From JAEZDP01 sp044508265 (lineage in GTDB: Bacteria > Acidobacteriota > Vicinamibacteria > Vicinamibacterales > Vicinamibacteraceae): a stretch of DNA of 64,000 bases. The DNA lies in NCBI GenBank assembly GCA_044508265.1, contig JBIQIB010000002.1:30226-94225 (forward strand). Direction: 5' to 3'. The position numbers were made by a program, and so were the translations under genes. Below are positions 25,062 to 31,982 of the stretch, one piece after another (position 1 is the first letter of the stretch; the number at the start of each line of letters is the position of its first letter). The notes below the pieces were generated by a model. It searched no databases and was not told where the DNA came from. It saw only the letters and a program-made list of their open reading frames with translations.

Positions 25062-25871
25062 ATGGTCGATCAGCGCGTCCCTGCCCGCGTGGTGCGGACG
25101 CGATTTCCGGCCGTCCGCGACGAGCACCTGCGCTCGCTGGCCCAGTGGGGACTGGTGGAGCCGCGGCGTGACGGCGGCGAGATCGGGTACTCGTTTGCCG
25201 ACCTCGCTGTCGTGCGCGAGGTGCAGGCGGCGCTCGAGAGCGGCCGCACGTTCCGCGCGATCGTGCGAACGCTGCTCGCCGAGCGGCAGGGACAGCTCTC
25301 CCTCTTTGGCGCCCGCACGCTGGCCGCCGACAGGCCCGCGCCGCGCGTCGTGGTGCTGGCCGAGCGCACGGCCGCCGCCCAGGCCAGCCCCGCCGCCGCT
25401 GCCGCCGCCGATCGCGAGCGTGCCGAGGCCGCCTTTGCCGCCGCCACGGAACAGGACACCGATGCTCCCGGCGATCGAGGCCTGGCGATGGAGCTCTATC
25501 GCGAGGCGCTGATGCTCGACCCCACGCTCGTGCCGGCGCTCGTCAACCTCGGGAACCTGCACTACTCGGAGGGACGCCTGCCCGAGGCGCACGCGCTCTA
25601 CGAGCGCGCCGTGCACCTCGACGACACCGCGTTCGAGGCGTGGTTCAACCTCGGCAACGTGTACCACGACCTCGGCCGCTGCGCCGAAGCGGTCACCTGC
25701 TACCAGCGGGCCCTCGCGATAGCGCCCGAGTATGCGGATGCCTGCTTCTATCTGGCGGTCGCGTACGAGAAGCTGGGCGAGTCTGACGCTGCCAGGCCTT
25801 ACTGGCAGCACTACCTGCGCCTTGCGCCCGAGGGGGAGTGGGCGTCGCTGGCGCGGGAGTTCGGCGAGTGA
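25062..25871 (+). CDS. MerR-like HTH and tetratricopeptide repeat protein
   Basis: A 269-residue protein. The first 70 residues resemble a MerR-type winged helix (LRSLAQWGLVEPRRDGGEIGYSFADLAVVREVQAAL), suggesting DNA binding. An Ala-rich linker (about 90-135) leads into three tetratricopeptide repeats (about 140-255: ALYREALMLDP-like, NLGNLHYSEGRLPEAHALY, NLGNVYHDLGRCAEAVTCY, YLAVAYEKLGESDAARPYW). A DNA-binding head with a protein-protein interaction tail fits a regulator, but no target is known. It is divergent from glucokinase, 44 bases away, and might control it; that is inference. Confidence 0.8.
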   Translation: MVDQRVPARVVRTRFPAVRDEHLRSLAQWGLVEPRRDGGEIGYSFADLAVVREVQAALESGRTFRAIVRTLLAERQGQLSLFGARTLAADRPAPRVVVLAERTAAAQASPAAAAAADRERAEAAFAAATEQDTDAPGDRGLAMELYREALMLDPTLVPALVNLGNLHYSEGRLPEAHALYERAVHLDDTAFEAWFNLGNVYHDLGRCAEAVTCYQRALAIAPEYADACFYLAVAYEKLGESDAARPYWQHYLRLAPEGEWASLAREFGE

Positions 25872-25905
25872 TGCGCCGGCGGGGCGGCAGCCCCGGGGCC
25901 GGTCG

Positions 25906-26124
25906 TCAGCGGACGCGGAAGGTGATGATCCCGCGGGAGGGATCGTAGGGCGACACACCGACGGTGACCCGGTCGCCCGGCACCACCTTGATGCGGAAGC
26001 GGCGCATCCGGCCGCTCAGCTGCGCGAGGACTTCCTGGCCCGAGTCGCACTGCACGCGATAGAGGCCTCCGCTATGCACGGCGCTCACCGTGCCCTGCAC
26101 GTCAATCAGATCGTCTTTGCTCAA
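25906..26124 (-). CDS. infA: Translation initiation factor IF-1
   Basis: A 72-residue single S1/OB-fold protein, the normal length for IF-1, with the typical start SKDDLIDVQGTVSAVHSGGLYRV and the conserved LSGRMRRFRIKVVPGDRVTV. The start codon is TTG (26122-26124 complement). GGGAG lies just upstream and a TACAAT box 19 bases upstream. It stands outside any ribosomal-protein operon, downstream of the acyltransferase gene's stop by 27 bases in the opposite order, i.e. it is upstream of that gene's end and in the same orientation. Confidence 0.93.
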   Translation of the reverse strand: MSKDDLIDVQGTVSAVHSGGLYRVQCDSGQEVLAQLSGRMRRFRIKVVPGDRVTVGVSPYDPSRGIITFRVR

Positions 26125-26143
26125 ACAGTTCTCCCAACCAGAT

Positions 26144-26149
26144 ATTGTA
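26144..26149 (-). promoter_or_regulatory. TACAAT -10 box for infA
   Basis: TACAAT on the minus strand lies 19 bases upstream of the infA TTG, leaving room for a short leader with GGGAG. This shows infA has its own promoter within the 27-base gap after the preceding gene. Confidence 0.5.
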
Positions 26150-26151
26150 GC

Positions 26152-28812
26152 TCAGGGTTGGGGCCCCAGTGCGCGCACCGCCGCTTCGACGCGGGCCGCG
26201 AGCGCCACGTAGTCGTCACCCTCGAGGCGCAGCGGCGGCCCGAACGTCACCCGCACCGGGCCGGGCCGGGCCATCTTCCAGTGCTGGTGCAGCACCCTGT
26301 CGGCGCCCTCGATGCGCACCGGTACCACGGGCACGTCGAGTCGCGCGCCGATCATGCCGATCCCCGCGCGGAACGGGTTGATCTCGCCCTTCAGCGTCCG
26401 CTTGCCCTCCGGGAAGATGAGCAGCGACTGGCCTTCCGCCAGCAGGGTGCCGATGTAGCGCAGCGTGTCGCGGGTGCCCGCCTCGCGCTGCGGCAGCGGG
26501 AACGCGTTGAAGAACAGCGACGCCAGATAGTAGTTGAGCGAGTTGGTCGCCCGTGCGCGCCGGCTGTGCCGCTCGGGGTAGAAGTGCGCGCTGAAGAACT
26601 CCTTGGCCATGGCGACAGCCGTCGCGTAGCGCCAGCGCGGCGGGAGCGCGAGCAGGATGGCCGGCGTGTCGATGTGGCTCTGGTGGTTGGCCGCCAGCAC
26701 CACCGGACCGCGCAGGTCGCGCAGATGCTCCCGTCCCTCGACGCGGACCCACATGAACACACGCGCGAGCGGCAGAATCCAGGTCGCGAGGCTCAGGCGG
26801 CGCAGCCAGTAGGCCCACCGCGCCCGGTTCCACCGCGGAAACGCCAGAGCCTGCCGCGTCCCTGACTTGTCCGTAGCGCCCCGCGCCAGGGCGGAGCCGT
26901 CCTGCCCGCGACGCCCCGACGTGTCCGCCGAAGCATCCTGCGCGAAGGCGGAGCCGCCTTCTGCCGGACGGTTCTCTGACGGACGGCCCGGAGGGCCCTC
27001 CCTACCGAGCAGCGTGCGCAGGTCGCCGATGGTCCTGGCGGCGCCGAACGCCATCTCGTCGATCGTCGTCTCGAACCGCTGCTCGAGCGCCATCAGCAGC
27101 TCGACGTGCTCGAGCGAGCTCAGGCCCAGTGCCTCGAGGCTGGTGTCGTCGGACAGGTCGTCGTGCCCCCGGCTCACCTGCATCACGACGTCGAGCAGCG
27201 CGTCGCCCGTCACGCCGCTGGAGGTCGCCGGCACGCCGCCGCGCTCGACCCACTCCTTCACCAGCCGCCGCTGCAGCTTGCGCGTGCCGGGCGTCCGCGG
27301 CAGCGACTCGTCCGGCCACACCGAGACGCTGCGGATACGCTGATGGTCCGCGAGGCTCGTGTTGGCCCGCTCGACGATGGCGTCGGGGCGGGCCCCTTCG
27401 TCGACGACGAGCACCGCATGGACGCGTTCGTCGCCGCCCCACAGGCGCCCCACCACCGCCGCGTCACGGACGCCCTCCACCTGCAGCAGGGCCCGCTCGA
27501 CGTCCTCGGGAAAGACGTTCAGCCCCTCGGGCGTGACGATCATCTCCTTCTTGCGGCCCTTGATGATCAGCCGGCCCTGCTCGTCCAGCTCGCCGATGTC
27601 GCCGGTATGCAGCCAGCCGTCCCTGAATGCCGACGCGGCGTCGGGGCCGCCGCCTACGTAGCCCTTCGTCACGTTCTCGCCGCGCACGAGCACCTCGCCG
27701 TCCTCGGCGATGCGTACCTCGACGCCGTGGATCGGCTTGCCGACGGACCCGCGGCGCGCCGCGAGCGGATGATTCAGCGTGACGATGGGCGCCGTCTCGG
27801 TGAGGCCGTAGCCCTGCACCACGAGGAACCCGAGACGTCCCCAGAACGCCTCGAGCGCCGGGTCGAGCGGCGCCGCGCCCACCACCGCGGCCCAGAACTT
27901 CCAGCCGAACGCCCGATGCACCCGTCGATAGCGCCACCACCGCCGGTACCACCGCGTGCCGGCCGTGGGCTCGACGGCCGATTCCGGAAAGCGATGGCTG
28001 ACGTATTCACGCAGCACGTCGAGGATCTTCGGTACGCACACGAGCACCGACACCCGCCGGTCGTGAATCTGCCGCACGATCTCCGCCGGCGCGTACCCGG
28101 CCATGAAGACGACGGTGCCCGTCAGCATGGGCGGCACGAACGTCGCCATCGCCTGGCCGAACATGTGGCTGAGCGGCAGCAGGTTGAGGAACCGGATCGG
28201 CGAGACCACCCGCGCATAGCGCAGGTACTTCTGCATCTCGCGCTCGATCGGCACGATGTTGGCCAGCACGTTCCGGTGGGTGATGACGACGCCCTTCGGC
28301 TCGGCGGTCGCGCCGGAGGTGAAGATGATCTCGGCGGTGTCGTCGCGGCCGATGTCCACGGGCGGAAGCGCCTGCGGCACGTCTCCTTCCGGTGCGTCGT
28401 CCCGCAGGACGTCGTGCAGCCGCCATTGCCTGAGCGGCGCGCCCTCCCCGCCGGTCCCGAGCGCCGCCGCCTCCACGTCGTCGCCGGTGAATATCGCCGT
28501 CGCCCCGACGACTCCGCGGACGCGGTCCACGAAGGCCGCCGGCGATCGGTAGTCGATGGGCACGACGACGACGCCGCGCAGCAGCGCGGCCCAGAACGCG
28601 ACGATCCACTCGGGACGGTTCTCCGACCACAGGAGCAGCGGGTCGCCCTTGCGGAGGCCCTCGTCGTGCAGCCGTGCGGCGAGGCGCTGCGCCGCGCGGC
28701 CGATCTCCGCATAACTGTACGTCCTCGACCGGTACCCGTCGTCGTGGACGAGAAACGGCGCGGGACGCGTGGCAAAGTCGTGGAAGAAATCGAGCAGGGT
28801 GGCCCGGGTCAC
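26152..28812 (-). CDS. Three-domain acyl-AMP ligase / carrier / acyltransferase protein
   Basis: An 886-residue fusion (894 if the ATG at 28836 is used). An acyl-CoA/ACP synthetase domain (about 1-500) has IIFTSGATAEPKGVVITH, QGYGLTETAP, the GWLHTGDIGELDE motif and GRKKEMIVTPEGLN. A phosphopantetheine-carrier-like domain follows (about 515-590) with the attachment motif ALGLSSLEHVELL. A Pro/Ser-rich linker made of repeats leads to a PlsC-type acyltransferase (about 650-886) with NHQSHIDTP and FPEGKRTLKGEINPF. The order resembles Aas in reverse and suggests activation, tethering and transfer of an acyl group to a lysophospholipid. GTG at 28812 is preferred because it follows TATCAT by 8 bases and avoids overlap with the divergent ATG. 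Confidence 0.88.
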   Translation of the reverse strand: MTRATLLDFFHDFATRPAPFLVHDDGYRSRTYSYAEIGRAAQRLAARLHDEGLRKGDPLLLWSENRPEWIVAFWAALLRGVVVVPIDYRSPAAFVDRVRGVVGATAIFTGDDVEAAALGTGGEGAPLRQWRLHDVLRDDAPEGDVPQALPPVDIGRDDTAEIIFTSGATAEPKGVVITHRNVLANIVPIEREMQKYLRYARVVSPIRFLNLLPLSHMFGQAMATFVPPMLTGTVVFMAGYAPAEIVRQIHDRRVSVLVCVPKILDVLREYVSHRFPESAVEPTAGTRWYRRWWRYRRVHRAFGWKFWAAVVGAAPLDPALEAFWGRLGFLVVQGYGLTETAPIVTLNHPLAARRGSVGKPIHGVEVRIAEDGEVLVRGENVTKGYVGGGPDAASAFRDGWLHTGDIGELDEQGRLIIKGRKKEMIVTPEGLNVFPEDVERALLQVEGVRDAAVVGRLWGGDERVHAVLVVDEGARPDAIVERANTSLADHQRIRSVSVWPDESLPRTPGTRKLQRRLVKEWVERGGVPATSSGVTGDALLDVVMQVSRGHDDLSDDTSLEALGLSSLEHVELLMALEQRFETTIDEMAFGAARTIGDLRTLLGREGPPGRPSENRPAEGGSAFAQDASADTSGRRGQDGSALARGATDKSGTRQALAFPRWNRARWAYWLRRLSLATWILPLARVFMWVRVEGREHLRDLRGPVVLAANHQSHIDTPAILLALPPRWRYATAVAMAKEFFSAHFYPERHSRRARATNSLNYYLASLFFNAFPLPQREAGTRDTLRYIGTLLAEGQSLLIFPEGKRTLKGEINPFRAGIGMIGARLDVPVVPVRIEGADRVLHQHWKMARPGPVRVTFGPPLRLEGDDYVALAARVEAAVRALGPQP
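26868..26957. repeat. Two related palindromic repeat units inside the coding sequence
   Basis: Units at 26868-26899 and 26922-26957 both begin TGTCCG and end GGCGGAGCCG, with partly self-complementary interiors. They encode the low-complexity linker between the carrier and acyltransferase domains. The pattern looks like small repeats inserted in frame. Confidence 0.55.
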
Positions 28813-28837
28813 CGTTCGATATGATACGTGCCCCATG
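28811..28837. promoter_or_regulatory. Overlapping divergent promoter with shared ATGs
   Basis: TATGAT (plus, 28820-28825) lies 9 bases before the ATG at 28835; TATCAT (minus, 28821-28826) lies 8 bases before a GTG at 28812. The boxes overlap by five bases. CCATGG at 28833-28838 offers ATG on both strands. Confidence 0.5.
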
Positions 28838-30187
28838 GCCCTGCCTCCGGCCTTCGCGGCGAGCGCCCTCTATGACAGCCTGCTCCAGGGTGCGCTCAAG
28901 CGCTTCCTCGCGCGAGCCACGCTGGAGGTGGAGTCTGCGCTGTCGGAGTCGGCCGACGGGCGCCTCGCGATGGACCCGAGCGACGATCCCTGCGAGATCG
29001 TCGTGCGCTGGTTCGGCACGCGCCACATCCTCCACGTGCCGCGCGACCAGCCGTTCACGGCGCATGAACTGCGCGTCGCCAGGGCGATCGGCCAGGTGCT
29101 CGAGGCGCGCTATGCCGCGATCTTCGACCCCGGAGTGCTCGCAGCGCGGGCGGACCTTTTCCAGGGCCTGATCGAGGACCGCTATGTCGCGGCGTTCCTC
29201 GACGGCGGGCCGTACGAGGCGACGGCCGACAGGACCCATGCCGACCGGCTCGCGACGTGCATCGAGGTGCTCCGCGTGGCGGCGCTCTCGAGCTACGAGA
29301 ACCGCCCCATTTCGTCGGGCGTGCTGTGCCTCGGCGAGCCGTCGGGCCATCCGCGGCACGCGATGGCGCGGCTGTACGGGCAGCCGCTGACGGCCGTGAA
29401 GAGCTTCTACCGGCTGTGTGACGGCCTGAGCACCGTGTTCCTCGTCAGCGAGGACGGGCTCCTGCTCGACATCGTCGACGTCGCGCACCGCGCGCGGGAC
29501 CTTCATCCGACGCCATCGACCGAATCGCCGTGCGCCACGGCATATCGCAAGCACGCGGCAGCGACGCTCGGCACGCGCGACACGGTCATCGTCCTGAGCC
29601 CGTCGCACGAGATCAAGGTGTTTGCCGAAGGGGCGCACGTGTTCACGTTCCGCAACGCGGCGTGGCACCTGCTCGACATCGAGGCCAAGTACGCGCAGTG
29701 GCTCCGCGCCGTGGGCACGCGCGGCATCGCCGAGCGGCTGTTCCAGGCCGCGCTCGACATGGCCGACGCGCGGCAGGGCGCGCTGTTTGTGGTCCTGCGC
29801 GACCCGGACGTCTCGGCAGGCGAGCTGGTGGCGCACGTCGATCGGCTCGACGTCAGCGCCTCGAGCCGCGCGGCCGAGGGGCCCGGCGCCGCCGAGCGCA
29901 GGCCGCTGCAATACCTCATGCGCGGCCGCCACCTCCACGACCTCGACGACAGCGTGCTGCGCGGCCTGGCCAGCCTCGACGGCGCCATGGTCGTGGATAC
30001 CGCCGGACGCCTGGTGGCGACCGGGGCCATCCTCATGCACCCGCACCAGGATCTCGGCTACGCGTGGGTGTCGGAAGGCGCCCGCACGACCGCCGCGCTG
30101 GCGGCGAGCCGCTATGGCCCGGTGCTCAAGGTCAGCACCGACGGCGTCATCACCTGTTACGACGACCGCAAGCTGTGGGAGATCTGA
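28835..30187 (+). CDS. Sensor protein with divergent diadenylate-cyclase (DisA_N/DAC) domain
   Basis: A 450-residue protein without signal peptide. The C-terminal ~120 residues match the layout of the DAC domain that makes c-di-AMP: DGAMVVDTAGRLVATGAIL starting Asp382, then GARTTAALAASRYGPVLKVSTDG from Gly415. In active enzymes the second motif is G-T-R-H-R-A-A; here it is G-A-R-T-T-A-A, so the RHR motif is altered and activity is doubtful or changed. The N-terminal 300 residues have no motif I recognise and may be one of the sensor regions known to precede DAC domains. The start follows TATGAT by 9 bases. It is divergent from the acyltransferase fusion. Confidence 0.72.
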   Translation: MALPPAFAASALYDSLLQGALKRFLARATLEVESALSESADGRLAMDPSDDPCEIVVRWFGTRHILHVPRDQPFTAHELRVARAIGQVLEARYAAIFDPGVLAARADLFQGLIEDRYVAAFLDGGPYEATADRTHADRLATCIEVLRVAALSSYENRPISSGVLCLGEPSGHPRHAMARLYGQPLTAVKSFYRLCDGLSTVFLVSEDGLLLDIVDVAHRARDLHPTPSTESPCATAYRKHAAATLGTRDTVIVLSPSHEIKVFAEGAHVFTFRNAAWHLLDIEAKYAQWLRAVGTRGIAERLFQAALDMADARQGALFVVLRDPDVSAGELVAHVDRLDVSASSRAAEGPGAAERRPLQYLMRGRHLHDLDDSVLRGLASLDGAMVVDTAGRLVATGAILMHPHQDLGYAWVSEGARTTAALAASRYGPVLKVSTDGVITCYDDRKLWEI

Positions 30188-30216
30188 GGACGCCGGGGGC
30201 GTCCGGGCGAGTGGGC

Positions 30217-30222
30217 TAGAAT
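30217..30222 (+). promoter_or_regulatory. TAGAAT -10 box upstream of the epimerase gene
   Basis: TAGAAT lies 57 bases before the ATG at 30280; the implied leader contains GGAGGG-like ATGGAGGGAGCG about 10 bases upstream of the start, so this gene would have a conventional leader. Confidence 0.45.
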
Positions 30223-30279
30223 GCGACCGTCCGCCCGCGCCGCCCGGCGCCGCGGCGGCCATGGAGGGAGCGCGGACGT

Positions 30280-31206
30280 ATGCGGGTGTTTGTGACCGGG
30301 GCGACCGGCTACATCGGGTCGGCAGTCGTGGACGCGCTGCAACGCGCCTCGCACGACGTGATCGGCCTGGTGCGGCACCAGGAGAAGGCCCGCCGGCTCG
30401 CGACGCGCAACGTGCATGCCGCGGTCGGCACGCTCGGCAACCCCGCCACCTGGCACCAGGAAGCCGCCAGTTGCGACGTCTTCGTCCACACCGCCTTCGA
30501 GTTCTCCGACAAGGGGCCGGAGATCGACAGGATCGCCGTCGACGCGCTGATTGACCTGGCGCGCCACGCGGCCGAGCGGGGTCCCGCGGCCCTCATCTAC
30601 ACGTCCGGCGTCTGGGTGCTGGGGTCGTCCGACGCGCCGATGGACGAGGACGCGCCGCGGCATCCCGCCGAGATCTCGGCGTGGCGTCCTGCCCACGAGG
30701 ACCGCGTCCTCGCCGCGGCCGGCGGCAACCTGCGCGTGGCGGTCGTCCGCCCGGGCATCGTCTACGGCGGCTCCCGCGGGATCGTCAGCGACCTGCTGCG
30801 CGATGCCGAAAACGGCCTGATGCGGATCATCGGGTCGGGCGAGAACCACTGGCCGGTCGTGTACGACAGGGATCTCGCCGACCTGTATGCCCGCATCGCC
30901 GGCGAGCCGACGGCGAGCGGCATCTATCACGCGAACGACGAGGGCGACGAGCGCGTGCGTGACATCGTCGCCGCCATCGTCGACCACCGCCCGCATTCCC
31001 CCGACGTCCGCCATGTGCCCATTGCGGAGGCGCGCGCGAAGCTCGGTCCCCTTGCCGACGCGCTCGCGCTCGACCAGCGCGTCCGCAGCACCCGCGCGAA
31101 GGCACTCGGGTGGACGCCGGCCCTGCGGTCGATCAGCGGGAACGTGGCACGGCTGTTCGAGGAACTGCGCCGCGGCCGCCGGGCCGAGGAAGAGCACCGC
31201 GACTGA
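30280..31206 (+). CDS. NAD(P)-dependent epimerase / dehydratase family protein
   Basis: A 308-residue extended short-chain dehydrogenase. The Rossmann motif GATGYIGSAVVDAL is at the N-terminus. The catalytic region reads LIYTSGVWVLG, and where YxxxK is expected the protein has WRPAHED, so the Tyr-Lys pair is not obvious; this is common in atypical members. VVRPGIVYGGSRG and the C-terminal LGWTPALRSISG fit the family. Substrate unknown. It follows the DAC-like gene after 92 bases and is convergent with the barrel-protein gene. Confidence 0.85.
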   Translation: MRVFVTGATGYIGSAVVDALQRASHDVIGLVRHQEKARRLATRNVHAAVGTLGNPATWHQEAASCDVFVHTAFEFSDKGPEIDRIAVDALIDLARHAAERGPAALIYTSGVWVLGSSDAPMDEDAPRHPAEISAWRPAHEDRVLAAAGGNLRVAVVRPGIVYGGSRGIVSDLLRDAENGLMRIIGSGENHWPVVYDRDLADLYARIAGEPTASGIYHANDEGDERVRDIVAAIVDHRPHSPDVRHVPIAEARAKLGPLADALALDQRVRSTRAKALGWTPALRSISGNVARLFEELRRGRRAEEEHRD

Positions 31207-31221
31207 GCGTCGCCGGACGCT
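31205..31221. terminator. Short hairpin spanning convergent stop codons
   Basis: AGCGTC (31205-31210 region) and GACGCT (31216-31221) form a 6-base stem with a GCCG loop, placed directly between the stop codons of convergent genes. A bidirectional terminator is plausible; no T-run is present. Confidence 0.35.
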
Positions 31222-31894
31222 ACTTGAAGCTGACGCCGGCCGAGATCACGAACATCGACACCGTCGGGTTGCCGATGTAATCACCCGACAGCTCCCGCGA
31301 GCCGACGCGGTAGAACCGCAGGTCGAAACCGAAGGCCGCATGCTCGCTGATGAACCAGCGGGCGCCGCCTCCCAGGTTCAGCGTGAGCAGCTGCGGGCTG
31401 CTTTCGAGCGTCGTGGACTCGGCGCGGCCCACCTTCAGTCGCGACAGTCCGTAGCCTGCGCCGATGTAGCTCCAGCCGCGCGACGTGCCGAAGTTCAGCG
31501 ACACCTGCGGCGCGATGCCGGTCAGCGTGAAGGTGCCCGAGGTCACCGGGGCGTTCGGGTCGCCTGCGTCCTCGTCGCCGCCCGGGGTCTGCGTACCGCC
31601 GAGGCGGACGAACGACGCGCCGACACCCAGCGTCACGGGCCCGCGCACCGGGTACACGTGGGCGCCCACGTCGAGGCCGAGGACGCGGCGCGGCAGCTCG
31701 CTCGCCTGGAGTCCGCGCGGCAGCGCGAGATCGTCCGACCGTCCCACCGTCGAGAAGGCGCCGCGGGCGTCGATCACGAACGGTCCCGGCGGCTCGGCGA
31801 GCTGGGCCCGGGCGCTGGCGGCGCCGCAAATCAGTAAGCAGAAGGCGACGGATGCGGCCCGGGAGCGGAGGCGGACGGAATATGACGCAGACAT
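31220..31894 (-). CDS. Outer-membrane beta-barrel protein
   Basis: A 224-residue exported protein with a signal peptide (SASYSVRLRSRAASVAFCLL then GAASARAQ). The mature chain alternates hydrophobic and polar residues in beta strands, with LGLDVGAHVYPVRGPVTLGV, LTGIAPQVSLNFGTSRG, YIGAGYGLSRLKVG and LNLGGGARWFISEHAAFGFD. It ends in ISAGVSFK, a strand-like outer-membrane ending with aromatic residue near the C-terminus. It fits the OmpW/opacity-like eight-stranded barrel group. A TATACT box lies 13 bases before the start. Confidence 0.82.
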   Translation of the reverse strand: MSASYSVRLRSRAASVAFCLLICGAASARAQLAEPPGPFVIDARGAFSTVGRSDDLALPRGLQASELPRRVLGLDVGAHVYPVRGPVTLGVGASFVRLGGTQTPGGDEDAGDPNAPVTSGTFTLTGIAPQVSLNFGTSRGWSYIGAGYGLSRLKVGRAESTTLESSPQLLTLNLGGGARWFISEHAAFGFDLRFYRVGSRELSGDYIGNPTVSMFVISAGVSFK

Positions 31895-31941
31895 GTGGTC
31901 TGACGGCAGTATAACGACCCGTCCGGGCGTGGATGCTCGGC

Positions 31942-31977
31942 TACAATGTCGGCCACGACACGTCCCCCCTTCAGGAG
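31942..31977 (+). promoter_or_regulatory. TACAAT -10 box and AGGAG site for the AbgB-like gene
   Basis: TACAAT (31942-31947) is 35 bases upstream of the ATG at 31983; AGGAG (31973-31977) ends 5 bases before that ATG. This is a conventional leadered start. Confidence 0.55.
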
Positions 31978-31982
31978 CCTTC

